Assembly: GCA_020055645.1 (NCBI GenBank)
Contig: CM034546.1
Location: 97,960,001-98,024,000, forward strand
Source: Tomocerus qinae
Taxonomy: Eukaryota; Arthropoda; Collembola; Entomobryomorpha; Tomoceridae
Length of the DNA: 64,000 nucleotides
Direction of reading: 5' to 3'
Part shown: piece by piece, positions 47,905 through 60,080 of the stretch
Layout: every line of letters begins with the position of its first letter
How positions within the stretch are numbered: position 1 is the first letter of the stretch
Program-made: the position numbers and the translations under genes
Notes under the pieces: model-generated
Told to the model about the DNA's origin: nothing
Database searches by the model: none
The model's input: only the letters and a program-made list of their open reading frames with translations

Positions 47905-48540
47905 AAATGGGTTGACTATATTTTACTATGTGTAAAAATGGGTTGACCATATTTTACTATGTGTGTAATGATGGGTTGACCATATTTTACTATGTGTAAC
48001 AATCGGTTGACCATATTTTACTATGTGTAACAATCGGTTGACCATAATTTACTATTTGTAATGATGGGTTTACCATACTTTACTATGTGTAATAATGAGT
48101 TGACGCTACTTTACTATATGTGTATTAGTGAGGTTACCATACTTTACTGTGTGTAATAATGAGTTAACGCTACTTTACTATATGCAATATGTGTGTTGAC
48201 GCTACTTTAGTAGATATAATCAATGTGTTGACTCTATTTAGATATATGTACCTATGTGTTGACCCTACTTTACTATGTGTATGGAGTGTGTTGATGCTAC
48301 TTTACTATGTGTATAGAGTGAGTTGACGCTACTTTACTATATAAATGCAGTGGGTTGACGCTATTTCAATGTCTTTAATAGTGGGTTGACGCTATTTCAA
48401 TGTCTTTAATAGTGAGTTGACGCTACGTTACCATGTATAAAATTTGCAGTTACACTACTTGACTATGTTCAAAATTGTGGTTACCATTCTTTAATATTTA
48501 TTATGCCTGGTTACAATACTTTACTATGTACTGTATAAGA
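47905..48540 (+). repeat. About 31-bp tandem array C, about 20 diverged copies
   Basis: Units of GGGTTGACCATATTTTACTATGTGTAACAAT type, grading into GTTGACGCTACTTTACTATG versions. It shares TTTACTATGT with array B and GTTGAC with the arrays at 42.5 and 44.3 kb. Confidence 0.88.
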
Positions 48541-49274
48541 CCTACCTTAAGGGTACATTAGACATATTCTATTACAGTTTACCAATCCTATTATAATGAC
48601 ACCATTTTAAAAGGTTTATTATGCTTAATTACCAGCGTTTACAGTGTCTATGAAAACAACTACTGAATATACGTGGGATTACGGATGCATCGGAAGATGG
48701 CATAGGTGTGTTTACCTAAGTATAAGGACATCTACATTTCTATTAAACGAACATCAACTTACCATCCATTTCAGCAAACAATAACTATATAGTTCCTTTA
48801 CGAAGATGACTAGCAGCTATGAAAGACAGCTTATAATTCTATAATTTTTGCGGGAAATCGGAAGTCTCATCACATATTACAACTATTTTAAACCATCAAC
48901 TGGAAACAGGATCAGCCATCTTTGGAGGAAAACATCAAAGAACCAGTTGAATTAGACTTACAAATACGCGAGATAGCGCAGACTTGTGTGATCACAATTT
49001 AACACCTAGTGTTGGTAAAAATCAGACCTTTTGGCAAATAATTTACCATCGACGATGTCGGCAAACGAGAGTTAGCGTATCACAATTTCAAAACCTACAA
49101 TCTACTAATTTTTACCCTTCGAAACTATACAACAAAAATTCAGTGGCAAAACTTCAACGAAATCGGGATCGACAGCAAAATTGTTATTTGAAAATTTCTT
49201 TACCTCTCTTTTTTGCAAAAATCTTGCTGCATCTACGACAACAATAAAACTACTAAACGGAAGGAAACGTCTAT
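48541..49274 (+). other. LTR-element interior, no ORF recognised
   Basis: About 730 bp without tandem repeats. One short open frame (48984-49247) lacks recognisable motifs. No integrase or RT motif seen in either direction. Confidence 0.4.
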
Positions 49275-49480
49275 AGAGATGTCATTGAACGAGTTATGGA
49301 CAACTACACTGATGTCATTCGAACGAGTTAATCTTGGAATACAACTACATTGATGTCATTCGAACGAGTTAATCTTGGAATACAACTACATTGATGTCAT
49401 TCGAACGAGTTAATCTGGGACAACTACACTGATGTCATTCGAACGAGTTAATCTAGGAGAACACCAACACCGATGTCAAT
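49275..49480 (+). repeat. 41-bp tandem repeat, about 4-5 copies
   Basis: Unit GATGTCATTCGAACGAGTTA followed by ATCTTGGAATACAACTACATT, with the last copies diverged. Confidence 0.85.
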
Positions 49481-49990
49481 CGAACGAGATCATCAGGAGA
49501 CAACGGACTACGTCGAGACAACATCTTCAAAAATCCTTTCTTACCTGCGAGTCTAAAAACTATAACTTGGGCAAATTGCTCAGCTTACCCAAAATTTTTG
49601 ACTATATGTACATACATTTAATTTCACTTTCAGTTAGGATATATCAGTTTACAGAAACACTAACACACTAAAACTAATTAAGACTATTGTTAAAATAATT
49701 ATGAACATTTGTATAGCATGATATAAGGACACATTTCATTGTTAAAGGCAATTTGATTATAATTTATATATTATGTAATGTATGAATACCATTATTGAAC
49801 AATTACACAACATGCACGTATTACACAATTATATACCACAATTGCATTCGTGAACTATTGAGAAATATGTTATGTATAACGAATTATTGATAGATTTTGT
49901 TTTATGTATGAATTTATGTAAGACGGGGACTGGGAAAATTATTTTGATCTAATTTAACCCTATCATTGTTTTCCTACGTCCACCACAGTC

Positions 49991-50018
49991 GTTAGGGGGG
50001 ACTTTGTCGGGGGGAGTA
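49991..50018 (+). other. Polypurine tract candidate
   Basis: GTTAGGGGGGACTTTGTCGG and GGGGAG directly precede the 3' LTR, the place where plus-strand priming occurs in LTR elements. Confidence 0.65.
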
Positions 50019-50474
50019 TATGAGGAGTGCCATCCTCATCGGCCCTTCACCAACCACGTCATCATCATATCACTAATATTCTAATTCACCTCCCAACTCC
50101 CACAGAGTGTTACTCTGGGAATCTGTCATACTACAGCCAGTCTCAGCCTGGGTGTTGACCAGTCTTTGTCGAGCTGTTGGAAGGTCTTGGTCGTGTTGCT
50201 GTGTGGATCACGGTGCGACTTGAGTTAGTCCTGGTCGGGAATATTCTGTGTCTGGGAACTTAGAGTAAATCGGATCGAGTCATATTTCAGTTACAATAAA
50301 CTTATACATTTGCCTGTGTCCAAATCCTATTGTTCTCTCGTGCAGTCATTTCCTCACATTCCGATCATAAATCCTGGCATCAAAGGTGAACTGAGTACGA
50401 ATCATGGGTAGAGAAGGGGTAGTTAGTGCTACAATTCAGTCTAATCAGCTATCTGGTGACCCAGACTCCTCATA
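50019..50474 (+). repeat. 3' LTR
   Basis: 456 bp, identical by eye to the 5' LTR; followed by the ACTG target duplication at 50475-50478. Confidence 0.95.
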
Positions 50475-50478
50475 ACTG

Positions 50479-53400
50479 TTGGAAAATAATGGTCAATTGG
50501 GTTTCATTGGAATTCATAAGGTCAATTTAATTCAATAAGTTGTACAATTGTCTTCTTGTGAGAAATTATAAAATTTCTGAGCTCCTGTGACATCACCAAT
50601 AATTAAAAACTCATCTTTTTAAATAGCCTTGGCTGTATAAATCTACCAGTTCCGACTGTTCTGAAGCTCGAAATTAGGTCTCAAACTGAGCAACCGTTAT
50701 CCACACATGCTTCTTGTCTCTACAGCCGATTATTTTAGACCGTCGTCATTTGTCAGCATTAGCAATGTATTATTTCTGTGGTCATTGATATTGTTATACT
50801 CGAATTCTCATCTACTCTCTCGCTATTATTAGAGAAAATAAATCTTGTTTTGCCCGCAGGAATCCGGTGACTTGTTTCAAAGTGGTATATAGGTAGGATG
50901 ACTCTACTATTTCAGACTAATAGCATCCAATGTTATGCAAATACTGAAAGATGTCTCAGCAGTAAATAAACATTGGACAGTGCTACTACAAAAATCGGGC
51001 CATCATTGAATAGACAAGCATACGGGTTTATCTCTAATACCAGCATCATAAGTTTGTACATCATTGTATAATTTGTATCTTTAAAACACATTTTGTCATT
51101 TCTCTTGCTTCTGGTTTCAGCATTTAATGCTTTGCAATAACATCTAAAGCAAGCACAGCAAATAAATCAAGAAAAGTCAAGAAAGTATTATCTAAACAGT
51201 TTCTCGACGGTTGGATTTCAGCCTTATTCTATCTGTGACATACAAACACATTATTATTCCTTTTGATGTATGCATATTGCTGTTATATTTTGTGTACTTA
51301 TACTACACAGTGTATCTAAACTCCTTCAAAACTAAGTATACAAGTATATTGTAACAGTTTCCCAGCTTCTTTTGGAGAGTCACCTCGGCATTTGTGGATT
51401 TACCCCAAGTTACGCAGTTTACAAGGTTGTTTACTACGACCAGTGAAGCGAAGAAATCCCAATATGCATTGTATCTCTGATAATAACTCTTAACCTATAT
51501 AGGAAATGTGCAGCCAGGTGATGCGTTTCATGATCCTAATAACTGGAGATTTGTCTTATACCATTTCAATACCCTTGCTTTGCACTGAAATCAAATACTC
51601 CATCTATATCGATTACAATCACGTCCATAATTTATGAAGTATATAGTATCTATATGTAATAGGCAGAAAACTATCATTCAGAAATAAATTGCAATGTTCA
51701 TTTTGTATGATAAGCTAACTGGCAATTTTATAGCATACATTTGTTTTTTGCCTATTGCCAGATTTGGCCTAAAATATAATTCCTACCTATCTATATAAGA
51801 ATAGTGTAGATATAATCTAGTTTTGATAACAAGTTGCTGGGATTAGTGGAAATACGGAAATACTAGTAATGATGACCTTTCACAGGTAACACTGTTTCCG
51901 ATTTAATTGTATAATATTACGGTAGAATTTAGGCGTAGGTACTTACTTCTTCTGTTACACGACAAGTACTCTTAGACAAATGTAGTGTTGCGATCACATT
52001 GTTTGAAATAACTGAATGTAACATGAATGGTAACACCAAGTTACCTACTAAGTTCAAAAGATAATTGAAATACTACTCCAGCCCTTTCCCTCCTTCAGAT
52101 GGCTTCGAATTCTTAGGACAAGTCATCTTTTCTCCGCTGAAACCCGTTAGAGATCGGTAGAAACTTAGAATTTATGTTCTATTTTCAGGTGTACAAATGA
52201 CAATGGTAAAGTTCTAATGCTGAATAATATTCCAAGATCCAATTTACACTTGCACTTATACGTATTCTTGTTTCTGAAGATATCTACTAAACAAATTAAT
52301 TGTAAATCCTTACTGCTTATTTGTCAGGTAAGTGTTACTATTTTGTGTTACGATAAGTAGTAGTTGTAACTTTGGCATTTATATCTAGAATTGAAGTTAA
52401 GGTGGCTGCAGGATTTCCACTTCCGGATATTGGAAGATATTATTTATAGCATTGTCATTTGAAAAATACCAGAAGACCATGGTATCAAAGTTATAAAATT
52501 AAAAGTGTAATTAAACCAAATTGAAATCATAGTCATGAAAATTAAAATAGCACCTGTTACTTTGGATTGAATAACAATTGAATACCCTCGTGTATAACGA
52601 GCAAGCAACACTTTCATTTATACATTAATAGGTACTTAATTTTTAGTTTGTCATCAAAATACCAATCATCACGAAAATTGTGTAGGTTGCTTTGATAATC
52701 ACTCTTGACTCATGATTCTAAATGATTATTAAAACAGATTGCATTTTAGCTATCAACAGTACTGTATTTAGAAATCGATTTCGGTGGGGGCTATGATATC
52801 ATAGGACAATATCTATTAGGCATAATCGCGCGAAGCGCGAAAATTTTTGGCTTATTTTGTCTAAAATGAGTCAAAAATAGCCTAAAAATCACATAAAATC
52901 GCGCGAAGCGCGAAATTTTTTGGTATTTTGAAAAAAATTTTCCTTTTTTCTTGGATTTCGGGGGGGGCTTTAGCCCCCAAAGCCCACCCCCTCAATACAG
53001 CCTTGGCTATCAAGGTCTGATTTTAAATCAGCACGAATCTAATACGGTTGAAGTTCATTCTAAAGCAATTCTAAGTATAAGCCGGAATGGACTGTTTTGT
53101 TAATGGGAAGGTTAATAATAACAGCAATGGTCGAAATAGATGAACCTGTGAAATAAAAAGGAGGTTAAGCTGCACCTTCTAGATCATTATACAATTAGCG
53201 GTGAGTTGGGAAGAAGCGTGCTTGTCCTTCAGTAGTAGAACGATTCTGTGGGTTTTGCCATATGGACTACCATTTAGGAATTGGGGTTATATCAGACTAA
53301 GTGTCCATAAAGTGGACTTGTTCTAGAAGTTCAAACTAGTATATAAGTTGTGAAGCCTTAATTAGACTACTATAGGCATATAGTCAGTAATAATGAGCTT

Positions 53401-53891
53401 AAAAGTTAAATCAATAGGATCCAAACACGGTTGCTCCGAATAAATCTGTAACAGCTTTCATAGGAAATTAGGACAGTGATGAGCGTTTTAATTTTCCTGT
53501 AAGTGATGTATTGACTCATAAATTGGCAAACATTTTCATTTACGTTTTGATTAGTATGTAACTCGTGAAAAGATGAAAATAATGTTGCTGGTAGATTTAA
53601 ACAGGTTTTGTTGGCGTGACTGGCACACGTTAGCACTTAAAGGTTTCCCTATAGCAGACATACATACATATTGGAGAAGCGTATTTTAAAATATATACCT
53701 ACTATTACAGAATTGACTAATCCTTTATGGACAACGGAGTCTGTCTGTAGTAATTATGTATTTCTCCATTGGGACGCCAGTAACAGTAAAAGCACAAATA
53801 TTCTACTGAAAATGTAGCAGTCCACTTTTTTGTTCGCTGAAGACTGGAAGTTGTTTTTGTTGGCCGTTGCTGGTACATAATTGTGGAAATT
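50479..53891. other. Intergenic, includes one dispersed repeat
   Basis: No gene recognised. The only structured part is the repeat at about 52780-53010, listed separately. Confidence 0.4.
52780..53010 (+). repeat. Dispersed repeat, copy 2, with duplicated GCGCGAAGCGCG hairpin
   Basis: Two copies of TCGCGCGAAGCGCGA (52826-52840 and 52899-52913), each able to form a hairpin, flank AAAATGAGTCAAAAATAGCC. Then come TTTTTTCTTGG and a palindromic GGGGGGGCTTTAGCCCCC. The block order matches the minus strand at 20215-20345. Class unknown. Confidence 0.65.
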
Positions 53892-55685
53892 ATGAGTGGG
53901 ACAGTTGAAAAGGAAGAAAATCATCCGTCTTCCAAGGATGTAAACATGGACAGTGAGAAATCCCAGATTTTCTCTTCAGTAAGATTTTCTTTGCATTACT
54001 GTAATTAAAAGACAGTCTGGTGTGAACAGACGTTATTATTTTGGAAATAATGGTTATTTATTATCAAAGATTATCAATGAAGAATGTATTCTAATCCCGA
54101 AGTTGAATTGCAATTCCTTAATGTACAGTGAAAGTTGTGGTAAAAGTTGAAAAAGTACAACATTGACTTCATTTATATTCCTTAGGCAGATGGAAATGAC
54201 AATACGAAGAGTAATAGCAAGAGGAGAAACTCGAACAAATTAGGAAGATGGTTTCAGAGTGTAATGAAGAAAGGAAACTCATCAGAAGAATCGTCTCCTT
54301 CAACTTCAACGCACAACGATGAAAGCATTCGAGGAGTTCAACCCAAGGGCACTGAAATGCAAATAGAAATTCTACATACATTAAGTAAAAGCTCTGATAT
54401 TAAAATGAAACGGTTGCTCCATGCAATGGAGGCCGCTAAGAGGGAACTACTCAAGGAAATTGAATTTAGCCAAGTAAGTTGTCCTTGTAAGTGTATTTGC
54501 TTAAAGGCAGAGCTATTTTACTTAATACATAAGTACCCAAGTAGTATGAGCACAATTATTAACGAACTCATTTCCTTTCAATTCTAAAATCTGAACTAAT
54601 AGAACCAGAATCATAATAATTTACAATGTATCTAGAAAATATCTTATGATGCTATGAATATTTAGGATCAGGAAAAACAATTGGAGAGACGCTCACTGTT
54701 CAGTAGGAAGATTTTAGGGAAACCAAAATTCAAAACAACCTGTGCAAAACCAAGGAAAGGGATTAAATTCAAAAAGCTTCCGCAACTGAGTAATGAAAGT
54801 GAATTGACAAATGCGATAATCGAAATCAAGGAGAAGCATAAGGAGCTGGATGCAATGAATCAGTTGATTGTAGATCTTCGTCAGCAGAAACATAATTTAA
54901 TCGAAGGGAAAAGACAATTGGATATTATGGTCACTAAGCAGAACGAGCACATCAATTCTCTACTACAGGAAGATGGAAAAAATAAAGAGCAGATCACTGC
55001 TTTGACGGCTCATTCAAGTACCCTACTCCAGAGATTGATTTTCGAGCAGAATCATGTTGGAGCTCTGCTAAGAGCAAACAAAGAATTTCAAATCAGATGT
55101 GAAGCTCTCAATGAACAAATTCATAGCTTGAAAACCAAGTTGGAGCAAAAACATAAATGCACTGAGAATCATTTCAAGGAATCTTCTACAATGACCTGTA
55201 ATGGCATTGCAGACAATACTGTTGTGAAGGGAAAATTACGCCTGGATTTAAATGGATCCCGTGTGAAATCAGTATCAGACAAGAAAGTGTACTTGATACT
55301 CGAAGGTAAATTGTTATATTATCATAATTTGCTTATATTTCACTACAAGTTGGTCTGTGTATTTGACATTTGACTTAAAGGCCGTCGATGCTGGGTCCCC
55401 AATCTGAATAACTTGTTTCGTACGGGTAACGTCATTCATAAATGTACTCAAGCGGAAATTGACAGCATTGCAGAAGGGACACCTTTATCTTTCAATGCTA
55501 AATTAATACAAGTGGGTGGGGATGCGCCTGTGTACATGTTTTCCAACGGAGTCCGCAGATGGATTTGGAGCCATTCCATTATGGAGAAGTGCAATTTTAA
55601 TTGGGAGAAAATAGAGAAGATTTCAGAGGGAGAAATGGCTAAAATTCCTTTGGGAGAAACTATTGGAAATAGTAATGTGCTGTGA
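53892..55685 (+). CDS. Coiled-coil protein with C-terminal duplicated RRxW motif domain, four exons
   Basis: About 439 residues. Exons 53892-53978, 54186-54473, 54666-55305 and 55381-55685; all phases agree (0, 0, 1). Start is the ATG at 53892. Residues 1-150 are polar and basic with an amphipathic segment (LLHAMEAAKRELLKEIEF). Residues about 165-300 form a long coiled coil (ELDAMNQLIVDLRQQKHNL and following heptads). The C-terminus has two copies of one motif: KVYLILEGRRCWVPN...I...(E)IDSIAEGTPL at about 332-373 and PVYMFSNGVRRWIW...EKIEKISEGEMAKIPLGETI at about 386-433. I know such (V)YLxxxGxRRWIP...IxxG repeats mainly from bacterial proteins; this is recollection, not a search. No signal peptide or membrane helix. 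Function unknown; the repeat may be a ligand- or cell-surface-binding module. Confidence 0.83.
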
Positions 55686-57011
55686 AATGGCACGTACTTT
55701 TGTGCTTTAAAAGTTTTCCACTTTTCCCAAAGGTATTTCCTGTCTTTAGAACGAGTAGGCGTAGGCATGTCTCTAAAGTTCTAAACATAGATAACATAAA
55801 GTGAAATGTAGTGCAAAATTACTCTATACAAAGAGTTACAGAAAACAAGTCAGTTATTGGACTTTTTATTGTGCTATTTATTTTCTATTTCTTATTTCAA
55901 ATGGCATATACAAGTTTCTTAATTCCTGTATAAATAAGATGTAAATTATTCCTTGTACTGCCCTTATTCCAAACAATATGCTATCTCAGAAGACTCATAG
56001 TAGTACAGAAAGTTTTCTGTGCTCAACCATTTCTGTAAAGTGAATGAATGGTATTTGCATAACGTAAGCGGAAATAGGTACTCATTTATGAATGTTATTT
56101 CCTTGTCCCCAATATGTAATTAATATCAGCTCCATGCTGTCATAATACGATAGTAACTTTACTTTTAGTTGTCGTTTCTATCAAGTCCCTGGTAATCATA
56201 ACTTTGTGTCTGAATTAATGACTCGGTTTTCCTTAAGATAAACTTCTGCATGTACTGCTAATTGAAAACACTAGTTTAATATACTTTTACGTGCTCTTTT
56301 AGTATGCTGAATTTTTATGTACTATATCTATTAGTTGAAATTGCATTGCAACATGATAGTAGTTTTGCAATAATTTTCCTTCGGAGTTATACAATAAATA
56401 TCAGCTTGGTCTGTCGCAGCATCAAATGGATTTATGGAAATTCTCTTTTATTTTCTCCTCCTCTAATTTAAGAACACACTGCCGAGAACAAAACCTACAT
56501 TATAGATCAAACCGTTTCTGTGTATAATTGTTAGCTCTGCCGGTTACTGGGTAATTAACCTAGAATTTATTGAAACTCGGAAAGCTTTTCTGCAATTAAT
56601 TGTTTGTGAGGAGTAAGTAGTATTGTATAGTGTCCTAATAATATACATTGTGGTCTCGGTGTGGTTGACATTTACGTAAAAGAATATTTATGATGTTTAC
56701 GTCTACATTTCTTATTACGAATGATTGATGTCAAAGTACATGGGATGGAATTTCCGTTAAAAATGAACCACACTATGCAATAATCAATTTACCACACATA
56801 CGTACTATTATGACTTGATGTGAAGTACAAATGAAACAAGAAGGCATAGAAAATTAACAATTATTTTACTTTGCATATAATATAGAAAGACTCATCATTG
56901 CTATTTTAAAAACAATTTTTACTCACAAATACAGATACTAAAGAGATAATAACAACAGTATTTAGCATAGAGTGTTGAAACAAGTAGATCAATCATAGAA
57001 TTATTGTTAAA
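55686..57011. other. Intergenic between two plus-strand genes
   Basis: No gene seen. An AATAAA at 56393-56398 might end the coiled-coil transcript, but this is weak. Upstream of 57012 is AT-rich promoter-type sequence with no clear motif. Confidence 0.35.
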
Positions 57012-59199
57012 ATGGCAGAAGTTGAAAGTGCAAACACAGAACCTCCGAGGGAGAGACTTTTGACGTTTAATTTAACTCAATTGGCCACCGACTCAGGTAA
57101 AATCACAAAACAGTTGCACCTTACAAGAGAAGAACATATGGAGCAATTTTATTGCATAATTTTAATTTGTAGAGTCAAAGCAAAAAGAACGAACAAAGCA
57201 CATACATCGTGTAGTTAAGCCTCCATCAAATACTAGGACACGGATGATGTTCAGAAAGACGTCTGATATTTGGGGAAGAAATGACGAACCTGATGGAGAT
57301 ACGTGGAGATGGAGAATAGATGTTGACGATGTTGCAATAAAAAACCCAGCTACAGAAAATCGAAGTACCTGTTGCGATCCTCTGTGGCGTATGTTATTCA
57401 CGAAATAAATAAACTTTGTTATCAATAAATGTCGTCACTACATCATAGTGGCTATACTATATGTAGTAATGCTCTAATTAAATTCAAATTTTAAACAGGA
57501 TGCCTCGGAGGGCGAAATGTCGCAGAAGCAAGGTGGGGCTTATTTATGATAATACTTGACTGGGTTATCGATTTCTCTGTGGGACTTTATTATCTTTACT
57601 CTGGAATGTGGTTCCGTGCAGCCTTAACATTTCTAATAGTATTTGGTGGTGGGGCTATTGTCACTTTTGCAAATTTTAGCCCTCACCAACTAGAGTAAGC
57701 CTTATTAATAATATTTAATAATTCCAGTACTCATTTCTTCATCTCCCATTTATTGTATATTGATCAGTATTTACTAACCTACCATTAATGGACACTAATT
57801 TGGCATATATGAAATATAGACATTCTGAAATCACAAGAGAAATTTGGAAGATGAGCTCAGTCTATGGGATACTTATGTATATCCCCTCTTTCTATCCAAT
57901 TTGCACGTAAGTAATTCATGAGTTATTAATAGCCATCTTCAGAGTACAGTAGAATAAATTATTCCATTCAGGATTTCATCCGCACATTAGGACTTGGTGT
58001 TTTTGATACCATTTTGCATCACCGAAGAATTTTGAATAAATTGGAATAAATAAACAGAAGGAATAATTATTTTGTATTTCAGCACAAGATTGCTCTTGCA
58101 TTATGTAAAAAATCTCGGGTTAGTGGGACTAACTGAAAGATATAAAGGCGAGCTAACCCGAAGACACAATATTGTGGAAGAGAAGGCTCTGTGGGACATG
58201 AGCTGCGAGAGCACATTCGAAGCCTTTCCCCAAGCTGTGTTACAAATCATTATTGTTTTTGATCAATATCTGACAAGTAGTACAAATGCTGAGACTACTG
58301 AGACTAGTACAGTAGCCCAATATCTAGGTAAGGCAAACTTATTAAAGCATCAAGAGCTTTAGGTTCGAATACAAGGAGCTTATAATTCTAATTTATCTTT
58401 ATACTGTAATTGCTTTCCATTAAGTACTATCAAGGATGCATATTAATTATTCAACAGGTTTTATTCTTCCCAGCTTAAGTATTATATTCTCGGTTTATGG
58501 GATATCAATGGCCCCTATAACAGTTATTATGTCTCGGAGTTCAGATTTCGTATTAAAGTTTGGAGAACGGCTTGCGGCTTTTTCCACTCAAGGTCTGCTT
58601 TACCATTTCAACCAAGCAATCCTAAGTTTCCATCTACCTTATTGTTTTCATGTAGCCAATTTACCAGTATGTGACTAGTTCTTCAAAACTTACTTTGATT
58701 TTTAACAGCCCTGCGTGTTTTCTGCTGCGCACTGTTCATAATGGGATGCAGAACTCTACTAAACACTGGAAATTCTCAACTAGTAAATGCATTGGTGTCT
58801 ACTCTGTCGGCTATACTAATCTTTTCTATATTTGATGTACCTTACATTATACGCTACGAGATGGAAAAGCGAAGACCGGACAATTCACTTGACACAATCA
58901 ACACTGTTATTGATGCGATATTCTTCATTACGACTTTAATTGCATTTCAGATATGGATCCTCTCGTGGGTAGAAAGAATAAATGACAATAGGACCATATT
59001 CATAACTACTACAGTTATTTACTGCGTACTTATGGTATTAACCTACTCGGGATTATGTTACTACCGAAATATATCAATACCTTATCGCAATGTCGCAGCT
59101 AGTGTAATAGTGTATGCCTATGTGGGTGTCAAAAGATGGATTCTGTCGGTTTTTGGAATTTCATTACAACGAGATCGATCAGTGGGTCCAGTTGCTTAA
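57012..59199 (+). CDS. XK-related (XKR) membrane protein, seven exons, complete
   Basis: A 484-residue multi-pass protein of the XK family, whose members include caspase-activated phosphatidylserine scramblases (XKR8, worm CED-8) at the plasma membrane. Exons: 57012-57096, 57173-57388, 57499-57694, 57820-57906, 58083-58327, 58458-58592, 58709-59199; all six junctions keep phase. The N-terminal about 100 residues are cytosolic and polar. Then come hydrophobic helices (WGLFMIILDWVIDFSVGLYY, AALTFLIVFGGGAIV), the family hallmark FEAFPQAVLQIIIVFDQ in exon 5 (usually E..FE..PQL.LQ), and further helices in exons 6 and 7. The exon 6 donor (AAG|GTCTGC) is the weakest. No obvious caspase site (DxxD) at the short, basic C-terminus. 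An AATAAA at 59638-59643 is a plausible polyadenylation signal. Which XKR subgroup is not decided. Confidence 0.93.
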
Positions 59200-59637
59200 G
59201 AAGTTGAATTTTCTTAAAAGCAATTACTTATTCTGGGCAAAGTTCATTTAACTTCTAATTTTCTTACTTTATCCATTTTGTTCAAATGTTATAATTATCA
59301 CAATTTTCAAACTTATTGATGGGCCAAAGCCGATTATTGCCATTTACAGCTTTGTTTATTGAAATAACATTCTAAATAGGTTTATTGAAAACTATTCCAG
59401 GTGTCATCATGCACTACTATTAATATCTAATTTATTTTCTAATTAATGTCTACATCTAGATTGTAATGTGTAGTATTTGTGCTGATAAAATTTAACTTTG
59501 ATAGTGTGTTAACGTAAAAGGATTCGAGAGCTATAAGTAGAGCTGGTAGTAAGTAGTACTAGTAGTCTCGTAAGCGAATTCCTTATATTATAGCTTTCGT
59601 GTTTGACTCCAGTAAATCATGAAACAAGTTTTGCACT

Positions 59638-59643
59638 AATAAA
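59638..59643 (+). terminator. Polyadenylation signal candidate of the XKR gene
   Basis: AATAAA about 440 bp after the XKR stop codon and before the next plus-strand gene. Confidence 0.45.
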
Positions 59644-60080
59644 TTAACTAGCAAAAGTCTAAACTGCAATTTTCTCTTTTATAGCATATTACTTCATGTA
59701 AGTTCAATCGACTACGTATCTATAATGTCAGATTTCCATTTAAGATAATGTGTTTTGCTTTTCTCCGCACGCAAGCTCATCCCATTCATATTACCAATGT
59801 ATCTATAGAAGATACATGTATACATTTTGTATAAGTTCAGCCCGTAAACGATGATGAGATTATCATCATTTAGAAATGATGGGCTTACCAACCTATATAA
59901 AGTTTGTACACGCGTAAATTCTGTACACCCTGGGCCAGGTAGATAAAATACGGACTAATATTAATAGGAGCAGAAAGATTTTAAACGAATTACAGTTTTG
60001 ACTGGAAGTTCAGTTCACACTGCGACTTTGACTACTGGTGGACGGTTCAAAGGAGGTTCAAAGACAAGTTGAACTCGAAA

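Larger units (their letters stand above)
39163..50474 (+). mobile_element. Young non-autonomous LTR retrotransposon with gag only and minisatellite-rich interior
   Basis: An 11.3-kb element. Two 456-bp direct LTRs (39163-39618 and 50019-50474) read identically throughout my comparison, begin TATGAGGAGT and end ACTCCTCATA (inverted), and are flanked by ACTG. A primer-binding-like TGGTGCGAAACCCGAC begins 2 nt after the left LTR. A G-rich polypurine tract (about 49991-50016) abuts the right LTR. Inside is one gag-like ORF (41761-42369) and no recognisable protease, RT, RNase H or integrase in any frame. The rest is tandem arrays, a nested Helitron-like element and a duplicated module. Identical LTRs mean a very recent insertion, so the element was presumably mobilised in trans. 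In layout it resembles LARD or TR-GAG elements described in plants. Confidence 0.93.
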
